A DNA stretch of 64,000 nt from contig NZ_NFHZ01000012.1 in the NCBI RefSeq assembly GCF_002161555.1, positions 1-64,000 of the forward strand, given 5' to 3'. A model generated the notes under the pieces. The model worked only from the letters and a program-made list of their open reading frames with translations. It ran no database searches and was not told the DNA's origin. Positions 55,861 through 64,000 of this stretch are shown here, in pieces. The stretch is from Barnesiella sp. An55. Lineage in GTDB: Bacteria; Bacteroidota; Bacteroidia; Bacteroidales; Barnesiellaceae. Each line of letters starts with the position of its first letter. The stretch's first letter is position 1. A program made the translations under genes and the position numbers.

Positions 55861-56451
55861 TTAATACGTCTGTAAGTCCGAATCTTGAAAAATGGTACGA
55901 TAGGCAGCAGCCTTTTCGGGCAGAGGTTTGGGATAGGCACGCGAAGTCGAGGGCATGCGATAGAGCTTGAGCTGTCGGTCGTGAAAATTCACCAGAGTCG
56001 ATTGGCCTATGGGCGGAGGGGTGGCCCCGGTGATGGCGCACAGCGTGTCGGTGGCTTTCTGTCCGGTAGTAACGATGGTATGGCAGTGGGGCATCTGGTC
56101 GAGGGTATGGGCCAGGTCGAGCCTCTCGACCACCTCGAGGGTAAGGTCCGAGGCGTTACCGTTCAACCTTCGGGCTACCGCCACGGTATCGCTCACGGCT
56201 ATGCCTTTTTCGCGCAGGAAGGCTTCGAGCTCCTCCCGGCGGAATCGTTTGTGGGCCGTATCGACAAAGTGGTCTTTGTCGTTGAAGAAGATGAGGCCGA
56301 AGATGCGCCACATGTCGTTGGTATAGTTGGGGTAGAAGAACTCCATCGACCAGCGCTTGCGCGGTGGCGGGAAACTGCCCAGCAGCAAGATGCGGGCCTG
56401 TGGCGGGAGGAACGGGGTGAGGGGATGGACCTCGACAGGGGCTGTATCCAT
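55861..56451 (-). CDS. Uracil-DNA glycosylase superfamily protein
   Basis: 196 aa. LPPQARILLLGSFPPPRKRW is the motif of the group resembling mismatch-specific/UDG-like glycosylases (G-S-x-P-P near the active site), followed by MEFFYPNYTNDMWRIFGLIF and, at the end, TIVTTGQKATDTL. This fold removes damaged or mismatched bases from DNA; which lesion is unknown. It is downstream of the acidic hypothetical gene on the same strand (12 nt) and probably co-transcribed with it. Confidence 0.82.
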   Translation of the reverse strand: MDTAPVEVHPLTPFLPPQARILLLGSFPPPRKRWSMEFFYPNYTNDMWRIFGLIFFNDKDHFVDTAHKRFRREELEAFLREKGIAVSDTVAVARRLNGNASDLTLEVVERLDLAHTLDQMPHCHTIVTTGQKATDTLCAITGATPPPIGQSTLVNFHDRQLKLYRMPSTSRAYPKPLPEKAAAYRTIFQDSDLQTY

Positions 56452-56463
56452 GAGTCGAGGGGT

Positions 56464-56820
56464 TTATAGAAATGAGTCGTCGGAGTCCAGGTCGTCGATT
56501 TTCCAGAAGGCTCCTTCGGCCGCATCGTAGCGGTAGTTGCCGCCCGGCAGCGAGTCGGCTATGAAGTTCTCCTTGTTGGACAGGTCGGCCTCGCACTCAA
56601 GCAGGTAAAACTCGGTGTCGTCAGAGTCGTCGCTCTGTATCGTCGCCTGGTATCCTTCGGGAACCTCGAAGGTCTCGCCGTCCTCCACCTCGATCAACTG
56701 GCGGTCATATCCCTGTTGAAACAAGATGTCGTAGGCATCGAAATCTTCATACTCGTCATATCCCATATCATCTCTCAACATCTCGAATTCGGGGGTGAGA
56801 GCCAACAAAATTGTATCCAT
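56464..56820 (-). CDS. Acidic hypothetical protein, 118 aa
   Basis: Not recognised. The chain is very acidic, with clusters such as YDEYEDFDAYD and SDDSDDTEFYLLECEADL, and ends in IDDLDSDDSFL. No signal peptide, membrane helix or cysteine-rich motif is seen, so a soluble cytoplasmic protein is likely. It is the first gene of a two-gene unit with the glycosylase-like gene and has a good promoter at 56846-56875. The acidity recalls DNA-mimic or binding-partner proteins, but that is speculation. Confidence 0.7.
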   Translation of the reverse strand: MDTILLALTPEFEMLRDDMGYDEYEDFDAYDILFQQGYDRQLIEVEDGETFEVPEGYQATIQSDDSDDTEFYLLECEADLSNKENFIADSLPGGNYRYDAAEGAFWKIDDLDSDDSFL

Positions 56821-56845
56821 GCGTGTAGTCTGTTTTCGTCGGGGG

Positions 56846-56875
56846 CAAAGTTACTTATTTTTACGATTGCTTCAA
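56846..56875 (-). promoter_or_regulatory. Promoter of the acidic protein / glycosylase operon
   Basis: On the minus strand TTG (56873-56875), 19 nt, TAACTTTG (56846-56853), 26 nt before the start codon. Confidence 0.65.
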
Positions 56876-56932
56876 CAATTTGCGACTGTTGTTGTTTTTA
56901 CTGAAAATAAAACTTATAAATCCTGATTGTAT

Positions 56933-58258
56933 ATGAAAAAATTGATCTTTTCCTGTGCCTGTCTTATGGGGCTTTTCCTGTCGCCGGTACAGGCGGCCGA
57001 TGCTCCCGATACTCAGGCAGCCGACCCGGCCGAGCAACGCGGGCGTCATGCGCCCTCCGAAGCTTCGGACCGACTCGTTTTTCTGTGGGGCGGAAATGAG
57101 GCAAACAGCGAGTTGATAGGGATGTTTTACGATACCCGACAACTTCACTTCCAAGACCCTCGGGCTCCGCGGTTTCTCTTTGTCGATCGCAAGGGCAAGG
57201 TTGCCTTTGGAGTGGGTGGCTATGTGAAGGTAACGGCTTCCTACGATTTCGACGGGGCATTGCCCAACCGCGATTTCATCACCTACGATATACCGGTACC
57301 CGGCAATCCGGCCGAGCGGAACCAGTTCCAGATGGATGCTTCGACCTCGCACCTGTTTTTCAAGTTGGTGGGTGATAACTCGGTACTGGGCAAATATACC
57401 GTCTTTATCGACGGAGACTTCAGAGCCGGGCAGAATTATGGCTTCAGGCTCGATCAGGCCTATGTACAGGCTCGCGGTTTCTTGATAGGACAGACGTGGA
57501 GTACCTTTGTCGATGCCGCTGCCGCACCTCCCACAATCGACTACGAAGGCCCCACCGGGCTGACCAGCGTGCGTAACGTGATGATGCGCTACACCTTCGA
57601 CCTGGGCAAGCACTGGCAGATGGCTTTGGCTGCCGAGGCTCCCTCGGTTACCTGTACGCTCGACGACGGCTACAACACCACCATAGCCCAGCGTATGCCC
57701 GATATTCCCTTCTACATCCAGTATGGCTGGAATGGGGGGCACGACCACATACGGGCTTCGGGTTTGTTGCGCGGACTCTCTTACCGCGATTTGGTAGCCG
57801 AGCGCAACCGGTCGGTATTGGGCTGGGCCGTGCAACTCTCGGGTATTACCCACTTTACCCGCAAACTCTCGCTCTACTACCAAGGGGTTTATGGATATGG
57901 ATATGGCGAATATCTGAACGGCTTGAACGACGAGGGGTTCGACCTCATTCCCGACCCCGACACGCAGGGCAAGCTTTATGCCCCCAAGACGCTGGGATAT
58001 GTGGCCGGTTTGCGATATGACTTTACCCCCAAGTTTTTTATCTCGGCCTCGTATAGCCAGAGCCGGGTGTATAGCAAGCAGGGAGCTCTCTCGCCCGACT
58101 CGTACCGATATGCCCAATATATTGTGGGCAACGCCTTTTACAGCCTTACAAGCGATTGCAGCATAGGTATCGAATATCTCTATGGCCGTCGTTCCAACCT
58201 CAACCGGGAGGATGGACAGGCCAATCGAATCAACACCATGATACGGTATAATTTCTAA
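56933..58258 (+). CDS. DcaP-like outer-membrane porin
   Basis: Outer-membrane beta-barrel of 441 aa. A signal peptide (MKKLIFSCACLMGLFLSPVQ, cut near QAAD) is followed by a short proline/charged stretch and barrel strands such as KVAFGVGGYVKVTASYDFDG, LDQAYVQARGFLIGQTWSTF, and a terminal strand ending in RYNF with a C-terminal Phe, the usual assembly signal. The order resembles the DcaP trimeric porin family; substrate unknown. ATG 56933 is chosen because it begins the signal peptide; the frame extends only to a TTG two codons up. Confidence 0.82.
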   Translation: MKKLIFSCACLMGLFLSPVQAADAPDTQAADPAEQRGRHAPSEASDRLVFLWGGNEANSELIGMFYDTRQLHFQDPRAPRFLFVDRKGKVAFGVGGYVKVTASYDFDGALPNRDFITYDIPVPGNPAERNQFQMDASTSHLFFKLVGDNSVLGKYTVFIDGDFRAGQNYGFRLDQAYVQARGFLIGQTWSTFVDAAAAPPTIDYEGPTGLTSVRNVMMRYTFDLGKHWQMALAAEAPSVTCTLDDGYNTTIAQRMPDIPFYIQYGWNGGHDHIRASGLLRGLSYRDLVAERNRSVLGWAVQLSGITHFTRKLSLYYQGVYGYGYGEYLNGLNDEGFDLIPDPDTQGKLYAPKTLGYVAGLRYDFTPKFFISASYSQSRVYSKQGALSPDSYRYAQYIVGNAFYSLTSDCSIGIEYLYGRRSNLNREDGQANRINTMIRYNF

Positions 58259-58278
58259 AAACAGCTTTTTTAGTGGAG

Positions 58279-58322
58279 CCCGCCTTCTCGTTTTTTGCGA
58301 TAGTTTCGAGAGGGCGGGTTTT
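58279..58322 (+). terminator. Terminator after the porin gene
   Basis: CCCGCCTTCTCG and CGAGAGGGCGGG with a 16-nt loop, then TTTT. Confidence 0.85.
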
Positions 58323-58367
58323 GTGTGTCCAGGCCTCTCATGTAGTTGCTTTTTTCAATCAAAACTA

Positions 58368-58397
58368 TTGCCAGCCGTTTAAAAAGTGTTATTTTTG
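58368..58397 (+). promoter_or_regulatory. Promoter of the Wza/Wzc-like operon
   Basis: TTG (58368-58370), 19 nt, TATTTTTG (58390-58397), 38 nt before the ATG at 58435. Confidence 0.65.
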
Positions 58398-58434
58398 CAA
58401 CTTGGTTAAATGTCCTTACTATAAAGAAGAAAGA

Positions 58435-59241
58435 ATGAAATATTTGTATTGGATATGTGTGGGGATTCTTATTTGGGGAATTACGTCGTGTGCTTCGTCC
58501 AAGAGTGTCCCTTATATGATCGATGTCGAGAGTATCCCGGCCGAGGTCTTAAATGCGGCTACACCGCAACCTTCGCCTATCTTGGCCCCGGGCGATATAC
58601 TTGATATCTCGGTGATGGCCAAGAATCACGAAGTGGTAGTCCCGTTTAACAAGCGGCTGATGCAGGGCGAGGCTTTCGTGCGTGGAACCATGACTACGCC
58701 CGAGGAGTTCTACCTGGTCGATCAGAACGGCGATATAGACTTCCCGGTGCTCGGCAAGCTTCATGTAGGCGGAAAGAGCAAGACCGAGGTGTCGATGATG
58801 ATTCAAGAGGCTCTCTATCCCAAATATTTGAGCGAGTTGCCCCAGGTATCGGTGTGGATACAGAATTTCTCGGTCTCGGTACTGGGCGATGTGAACAGGC
58901 CGGGCATGTTTACCATCCAAAACGAACGGGTGAGTGTGCTCGATGCTATTGCTTTGGCCGGCGACCTGGCCATTACCGGCCGTCGCGACAATGTGCTTCT
59001 GGTGAGAGTCAATGCCGACGGGACCAAGCAGATTGCTCGCATCAACCTGAATGACAAAAACTTAATCTCCTCGCCCTACTTCTATTTGCAGCAGAACGAT
59101 GTGTTGTATGTACAACCCAACAAGTCGAAGGCTAACTCGGCTGTGGTCGTACCGCCTACCACATCGCTGGTATTTAGTGCTACTTCTATTCTGCTGACTA
59201 TTGCCAACTTGATTATTACGGCCTGGAGCATTTCGAAATAA
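58435..59241 (+). CDS. Polysaccharide export outer-membrane lipoprotein (Wza-like)
   Basis: 268-aa lipoprotein (lipobox C19, GITSCAS) of the polysaccharide export family. A Poly_export domain (about 45-140, LAPGDILDISVMAKNHEVVV, GDIDFPVLGKLHVGG) is followed by an SLBB-like domain (SVSVLGDVNRPGMFTIQNE) and a C-terminal helix (SATSILLTIANLIITAWSI) that fits the membrane-spanning helix of Wza-type channels. I chose ATG 58435, which gives this lipoprotein signal; the open frame runs further up through a promoter. It pairs with the Wzc-like gene 5 nt downstream. Confidence 0.93.
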   Translation: MKYLYWICVGILIWGITSCASSKSVPYMIDVESIPAEVLNAATPQPSPILAPGDILDISVMAKNHEVVVPFNKRLMQGEAFVRGTMTTPEEFYLVDQNGDIDFPVLGKLHVGGKSKTEVSMMIQEALYPKYLSELPQVSVWIQNFSVSVLGDVNRPGMFTIQNERVSVLDAIALAGDLAITGRRDNVLLVRVNADGTKQIARINLNDKNLISSPYFYLQQNDVLYVQPNKSKANSAVVVPPTTSLVFSATSILLTIANLIITAWSISK

Positions 59242-59246
59242 AAGCT

Positions 59247-61655
59247 ATGGAAGAAGATAAACAGAATAAAACGAAGGGGCGGAACTCGGAAGAGTCGTTT
59301 GACGTTACTGGCTTTTTGCTGGAGTGCCTTTCGCGCTGGAAATGGTTTGTTGCTTGCATCGTGTTGCTGGCGGCACTGTTCATGTTTTATGCCCTTCGGC
59401 AGACTCCGCAGTACGAGGTAACGTCGGCCGTCTATATCCAGGACGACAAGAGCGACAACAGCAATGTGTTGTTGGAGAGCCTGGGCCTGTCGGCCTATAA
59501 GAACAATATCGACAACGAAATAGAGGTTTTCCGTTCCAAGAATCAGATAACCGCGGTGGTCGAGTCGCTGGGGCTTTACAAGTCGTATGCCTGGAAACCG
59601 TTCATGCGCACGACACCGCTGTATGGCAATTCGCCGGTCGAACTCGTGCCCGACTCGATTGACCTGCGGGCCATACAATCGCCACTGACTATCGAACTGG
59701 AACCTCGCTCGGGTGGTAAATTCCACCTCTTGGCCTATACCCATAATATCGATGGCGACAAGGTGGAGATTTGCGACGAGGTAATCGACGCTCTGCCTTA
59801 TACGGTGCCGTTCAATGGTGGTACGGTGCAGATGCGATATACCGGCGATACTATCCCGGTGATGGAGAAGACCTTGCTGATGAGACTGTCCAATCCCAGA
59901 GGCATGAGCAAGACGATTGCCGAGAATCTGACCGTATCCTTTGCCTCGAAAGATGCGACCATCCTGTCGGTTGTCTATCGCACGCCGGTCGTTCAAGAAG
60001 GTAAGGACTTTGTCGCTGCGTTGGTCGATTTCTACAATATCGATGCCGCCAACCTCAAGAACCAGGGAAACGAGAAGACGCAGGAGTTTATCGACGCCCG
60101 CCTCTCGTCCATCTCCGAAGAGTTGGCGATAGCCGAGGCGCAGGTCGAAGCCTATCGCAGCCACAACAACTTGATAGACCTCTCGTCCGAAGCCAAACTG
60201 TATATTGAGCAAACGGGTTATACCGATGAGAAGTTGGCCGAGCTGGAACTGCAAAAAAGTTTGGTCAATTATATCGAAGAGTTTCTGGCGGTCCCCGAAA
60301 ACGAATATATGCCTATCCCGGTTTTGGGTATCGACGATAAAGATTTTTCTGAGCAGATAACCAGCTACAACAAGCTTTTGCAACAACGCGAGCGGCTGTT
60401 GCTCTCCTCGTCGGAGTCGAACCCCATTGTCGTTGAACTCACCCGCAACATAAAGACCCAGCGGGTATTGTTGCTCAAAGGTGTGGAGAGCCTGCGCAAA
60501 GGGCTAGAGATCAAGAAACGGGATGTAACCCGGCAGGATAACAGAATCGAGGACAAGATCAAGAATGTGCCGCTCTATGAGCGGGAGCTCTCCGACATCA
60601 TTCGCCAGCAACGCATCAAAGAGAACCTTTACGTCTTCTTGTTGGAAAAGCGTGAGGAGAACTCGCTGGCCAAGAGCATGGTGGTGCCGGTGGCCCGCAT
60701 TATCGACGATCCCGACTCGACGGGGCTGCCTGTGTCGCCCAAGAAGCTGCTGCTCTTGTGTGCCGCCGTTCTGTTGGGCGTGCTCATCCCGGGCTTTGTC
60801 ATCTATATGAGAATGGTATTCTTCCCCATCCTGAAAGACAAGAAGACCCTCGAGCGGCTCACCTCCATACCCATTCTGGCCGAGATATCTCGCAAACCCA
60901 AGGGCAAATTCTTCGTGGTGGAAAAACAGAGTGTCGAGCCTATTGCCGAGCTGTTCAGACTGGTGCGTAACAACCTGCAATTCGTATTGACCAGTTCCGA
61001 CAAGAAGGTACTGGCCGTCACCTCATCGGTGATGCATGAGGGCAAGACCTTTATCGCCTCGAATATGGCTCTGAGCTTTGCGCTCACCGGCAAGCGAGTC
61101 TTGCTCATCGGGGTGGATATACGTCGGCCTCGCCTTTCGGAATATTTCCATCTCTCCAATCGCGAGGGGGTTACCACCTATCTCTCGGGCGTAAATAGCG
61201 ATTTGGCTTCGCTCATCCATTCCTCGGGTGTCGATGCCAATCTCGATATTCTCATGGCCGGGCCCATCCCGCCCAACCCCAACGAGCTGTTGATGAACAA
61301 CCGGTTTGAACAGATGATCGACTATGCTCGAGCCCACTACGACTATGTGATACTCGATACGGCTCCGTTGGGCATGGTATCCGATACCTTCCTGTTGGCT
61401 CGTGCGGTCGATATCATGGTTTACGTGGCTCGTGCCAATTATACCAACAAGGCTGCTATCGAGATGTTGAACGAATGGATCGACTCCAAGCGTATTGCTG
61501 TGCCGGTCTATCTCATTCTGAATGATGTGAATATGGATTCCAAGGCCTATTCATATAGACAGTACGGCGGTAGCCGATATGGGTATGGTTATGGCTATGC
61601 TTCGGCGGACGAGTCCCTGCCGTGGTACAAGCGTTGGTTCCGCCGGAAAAATTGA
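59247..61655 (+). CDS. Wzc-like tyrosine autokinase / chain-length determinant
   Basis: 802-aa fusion of the chain-length (Wzz) domain and a bacterial tyrosine kinase. An N-terminal helix (about 32-52) and a periplasmic coiled region (to about 505, GNEKTQEFIDARLSSISEEL) precede a second helix (about 508-530). The kinase has the Walker A GKT with K600, a Walker A' D624 (LIGVDIRRPRL) and Walker B D704 (YVILDTAPLGM). The tail has seven tyrosines in YSYRQYGGSRYGYGYGY, the autophosphorylation cluster. Walker A reads SVMHEGKT rather than the common PGEGKT. No glycosyltransferases follow, so it is an orphan pair with the Wza-like gene. Confidence 0.93.
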   Translation: MEEDKQNKTKGRNSEESFDVTGFLLECLSRWKWFVACIVLLAALFMFYALRQTPQYEVTSAVYIQDDKSDNSNVLLESLGLSAYKNNIDNEIEVFRSKNQITAVVESLGLYKSYAWKPFMRTTPLYGNSPVELVPDSIDLRAIQSPLTIELEPRSGGKFHLLAYTHNIDGDKVEICDEVIDALPYTVPFNGGTVQMRYTGDTIPVMEKTLLMRLSNPRGMSKTIAENLTVSFASKDATILSVVYRTPVVQEGKDFVAALVDFYNIDAANLKNQGNEKTQEFIDARLSSISEELAIAEAQVEAYRSHNNLIDLSSEAKLYIEQTGYTDEKLAELELQKSLVNYIEEFLAVPENEYMPIPVLGIDDKDFSEQITSYNKLLQQRERLLLSSSESNPIVVELTRNIKTQRVLLLKGVESLRKGLEIKKRDVTRQDNRIEDKIKNVPLYERELSDIIRQQRIKENLYVFLLEKREENSLAKSMVVPVARIIDDPDSTGLPVSPKKLLLLCAAVLLGVLIPGFVIYMRMVFFPILKDKKTLERLTSIPILAEISRKPKGKFFVVEKQSVEPIAELFRLVRNNLQFVLTSSDKKVLAVTSSVMHEGKTFIASNMALSFALTGKRVLLIGVDIRRPRLSEYFHLSNREGVTTYLSGVNSDLASLIHSSGVDANLDILMAGPIPPNPNELLMNNRFEQMIDYARAHYDYVILDTAPLGMVSDTFLLARAVDIMVYVARANYTNKAAIEMLNEWIDSKRIAVPVYLILNDVNMDSKAYSYRQYGGSRYGYGYGYASADESLPWYKRWFRRKN

Positions 61656-61678
61656 TTTCGTTTTATACGATATATGGG

Positions 61679-61715
61679 GAGGACGACTTGCAAGAGTCGT
61701 CCTCTCTTTTTTTTT
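61679..61715 (+). terminator. Terminator of the Wzc-like gene
   Basis: A perfect 10-bp stem (GAGGACGACT and complement) with a 6-nt loop followed by a long T run. Confidence 0.92.
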
Positions 61716-61733
61716 GCAGGGACAGGGGTAAAA

Positions 61734-61782
61734 ATAGAAGTCCCTCGAGCGTATTGTCGTGTGACTCTCGAGGGACTTCTAT
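61734..61782 (-). terminator. Terminator of the flavodiiron gene
   Basis: A perfect 16-bp inverted repeat (ATAGAAGTCCCTCGAG) with a 17-nt loop, followed on the minus strand by TTTTTACC. It is back to back with the Wzc terminator. Confidence 0.85.
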
Positions 61783-61806
61783 TATAGGAATATTTCTTTG
61801 GACGGC

Positions 61807-62994
61807 TTAAGCCTTGATGTGGGCAGCCATTTCGCGACCCAAAGCCCGACAAAGCTCTTTGATCTCAGGGGTAAGTCCTTGTTTCATCTCTACGCAACAA
61901 GGCAGGGTTTCCCACTTCATCGATTCGGCAAAGGCGGCCAGGTGTTTCACGGCGGCACCGGCCCAGGTAAAGGAGCCGAAGTAGCCGAATATCCGGTTCT
62001 TGATGTCGCGGGTAGCAATCATCTGGGTGAGCATATCGACTGCGGGATAGAGTCGGTTGGAGTAGGTGGGGCTGCCGATGATGAGTCCCCGATAGCGGAA
62101 GATGCTTTGGAGGATAAACGAGGGATCGTCGTGCGAAACGTTGTGCATCACGATATTCTTGATGCCGTTTGCAGCCAGCTCACGGGCAATCTCTTCGGCC
62201 ATCTGTTCGGTGTGACCATACATGCTGCCATAGGCGATTACTACGCCCGGCTCGGCTTCATACCGGCTCAGACGGTCGTAGGTATCGATAACCCGGTTCA
62301 CCTCGTTCTCCCACACGGGACCGTGGGTCGAGCAGATTTGCTTGATTTCTACCCCGGCCAGTTTCTTCAAGGCCGTTTGTACGGCCGACCCGTATTTGCC
62401 CACAATGTTGGAGTAGTAGCGGGTCATTTCGCCCCGATACTTCTCGGTATTCAACTGGGTGTCCTTGATACCGCCGTCGAGCGTGCCGAAGCAGCCGAAA
62501 GCATCGCCCGAGAAGAGCGTTTTAGTTTCGTGACAATAGGTCATCATCGTCTCGGGCCAGTGAACCATGGGCGTGAGGTAAAAGGTGAGCGTGTGTTTAC
62601 CCACGTTGAGGGTTTCGCCGTTTTTGATGCAGAGCGTGTTGTCGTCGATGCCATAGTAGCCCCTCACCATTTCGAGGGTTTTGGCGTTGCCCACGATCGT
62701 CATGTGGGGATATTTTTGACGGATGAATTGAATCGAGGCCGAGTGGTCGGGCTCCATGTGGTTGATGACCAGATAGTCGATTGTGCGGTCTCCGATAATT
62801 TCGGCGATGTGGTCGAGCAGCTGCTCGGTATAAGCCGCATCGGCGGTATCGACCAGTACATTCTTTTCGTCGGTAATCAGATAGGCGTTGTAGGATACTC
62901 CATAAGGGAGCGGCCAAAGGTTTTCAAACTTGCTTTTACAACGGTCGTTTACTCCTACATAGTGTATTCCTTCTGCGATTTCTGTTATCTTCAT
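61807..62994 (-). CDS. Flavodiiron protein (FprA-type)
   Basis: 395-aa soluble oxygen or nitric oxide reductase of anaerobes. The N-terminal metallo-beta-lactamase-like domain carries the diiron ligands in VINHMEPDHSASI (H79, E81, D83, H84) and further histidine/aspartate sites (THGPVW; SGDAFGCFG), and the C-terminal flavodoxin domain begins about 255 with AYGSMYGHTEQMAEEI. All key ligands are present. It protects against O2 or NO by reducing them to water or N2O; which one cannot be read from the sequence. It is a single gene with a TACTTTTG box at 63067-63074 on its strand. Confidence 0.95.
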   Translation of the reverse strand: MKITEIAEGIHYVGVNDRCKSKFENLWPLPYGVSYNAYLITDEKNVLVDTADAAYTEQLLDHIAEIIGDRTIDYLVINHMEPDHSASIQFIRQKYPHMTIVGNAKTLEMVRGYYGIDDNTLCIKNGETLNVGKHTLTFYLTPMVHWPETMMTYCHETKTLFSGDAFGCFGTLDGGIKDTQLNTEKYRGEMTRYYSNIVGKYGSAVQTALKKLAGVEIKQICSTHGPVWENEVNRVIDTYDRLSRYEAEPGVVIAYGSMYGHTEQMAEEIARELAANGIKNIVMHNVSHDDPSFILQSIFRYRGLIIGSPTYSNRLYPAVDMLTQMIATRDIKNRIFGYFGSFTWAGAAVKHLAAFAESMKWETLPCCVEMKQGLTPEIKELCRALGREMAAHIKA

Positions 62995-63066
62995 AATCCA
63001 ATTAAATTAACCCGATATGATAATAATATTCAAACACAAATGAGTCTCTTTTGTTTAAAAAGGCCT

Positions 63067-63074
63067 CAAAAGTA
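63067..63074 (-). promoter_or_regulatory. Promoter -7 box of the flavodiiron gene
   Basis: Minus strand TACTTTTG, a full TAnnTTTG match, about 73 nt before the start. No -33 box is evident. Between here and 63246 nothing else is recognised. Confidence 0.45.
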
Positions 63075-63246
63075 AGAAAAAAACCGCGAATCTATGCGTA
63101 GATTTAGAATTTATTTTTTTTCTTTGTATAGAGAATCTTAATCTGGAATTAACTAATTACTAACTTGGGCCTATCTCGTGGCTCTGGAAACTGTGGCGAT
63201 AAAACGGTTTGAGGATACACGATGGCCCTGAAAAACATGAATCGTT

Positions 63247-63924
63247 ATGAAAAAGTATTTGGCAGAAATGTTGGGTACCTTTGTACTCGTATTGATGGGC
63301 TGCGGAAGCGCCGTCTTTGCCGGTAATGCGGCTGCTGCTTGTGGAGCAGGAGTAGGAACATTGGGTGTAGCCATGGCTTTTGGCCTCTCGGTAGTAGCTA
63401 TGGCCTATACTATTGGCGGCATATCGGGCTGCCATATCAACCCGGCCATTACGCTGGGGGTGTGGCTGTCGAAACGAATGAGCGGTAAGGATGCCGTGAT
63501 GTATATGATTTTCCAGGTAATTGGTGCGATTATAGGCTCGGCCGTTATTTATGCCTTGGTTTCGACGGGTGGTTCGTCGGGTGCGACTATGACGGGAGCC
63601 AACGGCTTTGGCGAAGGTGAGGCGTTGCAGGCCTTCATAGCCGAGGCAGTCTTTACCTTTATCTTTGTGCTGGTGGTTTTGGGCACGACCGACGAAAAAC
63701 GGGGTGCCGGTAATTTTGCCGGCCTGGCTATTGGTTTGGCTTTGGTACTGATTCACATCGTGTGTATCCCCATTACCGGCACGTCGGTCAATCCGGCCCG
63801 CAGTATTGCTCCGGCTCTCTTCGAGGGTGGTGTAGCGCTCTCGCAGTTGTGGCTCTTCATTGTGGCTCCCTTCTTTGGTGCAGCCTTGTCGGCCATCGTT
63901 TGGAACATATTGACCAAAGAGTAA
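63247..63924 (+). CDS. aqpZ: Aquaporin Z-like water channel
   Basis: 225-aa member of the major intrinsic protein family with six helices and two NPA loops: GCHINPAITLG (N65) and GTSVNPARSIAPA (N182). The selectivity filter positions H170 and R185 match the pattern of water-selective AqpZ rather than glycerol facilitators. Intact, with a normal length. It is monocistronic, followed by a strong terminator at 63943-63974. Its promoter is not obvious. Confidence 0.96.
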   Translation: MKKYLAEMLGTFVLVLMGCGSAVFAGNAAAACGAGVGTLGVAMAFGLSVVAMAYTIGGISGCHINPAITLGVWLSKRMSGKDAVMYMIFQVIGAIIGSAVIYALVSTGGSSGATMTGANGFGEGEALQAFIAEAVFTFIFVLVVLGTTDEKRGAGNFAGLAIGLALVLIHIVCIPITGTSVNPARSIAPALFEGGVALSQLWLFIVAPFFGAALSAIVWNILTKE

Positions 63925-63942
63925 TCTGTTTGAGATAGAAAT

Positions 63943-63974
63943 AAGGCAGCGCTCCTGAATGGAGCGCTGCCTTT
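63943..63974 (+). terminator. Terminator of aqpZ
   Basis: A perfect 13-bp stem (AAGGCAGCGCTCC) with a 5-nt loop followed by TTTGTTTTG. Confidence 0.9.
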
Positions 63975-64000
63975 GTTTTGTGTAGGGACGAGTCGTGGTG

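Overview
The window looks like a chromosomal segment of a gut-type Bacteroidales bacterium; Barnesiella or Coprobacter-like is my inference only. The signs are SusC/SusD proteins, a FecI/FecR-type regulator pair, short MKK-type lipoprotein signals, C-terminal domains resembling the type IX secretion (T9SS) sorting signal, and many promoters of the Bacteroidetes form TTTG - 19 to 21 nt - TAnnTTTG.

Layout. 1-7.1 kb: a complete type II-C CRISPR-Cas locus (tracrRNA on the minus strand, then cas9-cas1-cas2 with overlapping junctions, then an array of 24 full 47-bp repeats plus one truncated repeat). 7.2-9.5 kb: two tandem paralogous membrane proteins of unknown function. 9.6-19.1 kb: housekeeping genes (tatA/tatC, a TlpA-like lipoprotein, fabD, an acyltransferase, an MgtC-like protein, a CPA2 antiporter, guaA). 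19.2-47.3 kb: one large minus-strand polysaccharide utilization locus (PUL) for N-glycans, read from 47.3 down to 19.2 kb: ECF sigma, FecR anti-sigma, SusC with an STN domain, SusD, GH85 endoglycosidase, a LamG protein, GH84, GH92, two GH20, an AmpG-like transporter, GH130 and a second GH92. 47.6-56.8 kb: a second ECF sigma with a 52-aa gene, a nucleotidyltransferase, MATE pump, AlbA_2 protein, rpe, a transglutaminase-like lipoprotein, cutC, DedA, a DNA glycosylase-like protein and an acidic hypothetical protein. 56.9-64 kb: a porin, an orphan Wza/Wzc pair, a flavodiiron protein and an aquaporin.

How the genes work together. GH85 can release N-glycans at the cell surface, SusC/SusD import them, GH92 and GH20 trim mannose and GlcNAc in the periplasm, the transporter takes the small core product into the cytoplasm, and GH130 phosphorolyses the Man-GlcNAc core. 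The STN domain of SusC can signal to the FecR/sigma pair, so substrate would induce the locus. In the CRISPR locus every repeat, read on the minus strand, contains a full Bacteroidetes-type promoter, so each spacer may be transcribed separately. A family of short promoter-bearing repeats (seven copies at four places) drives otherwise unrelated genes.

Limits: no database search or folding was run. Family names rest on recognised motifs and context; exact transcription starts and substrate claims are inferences.
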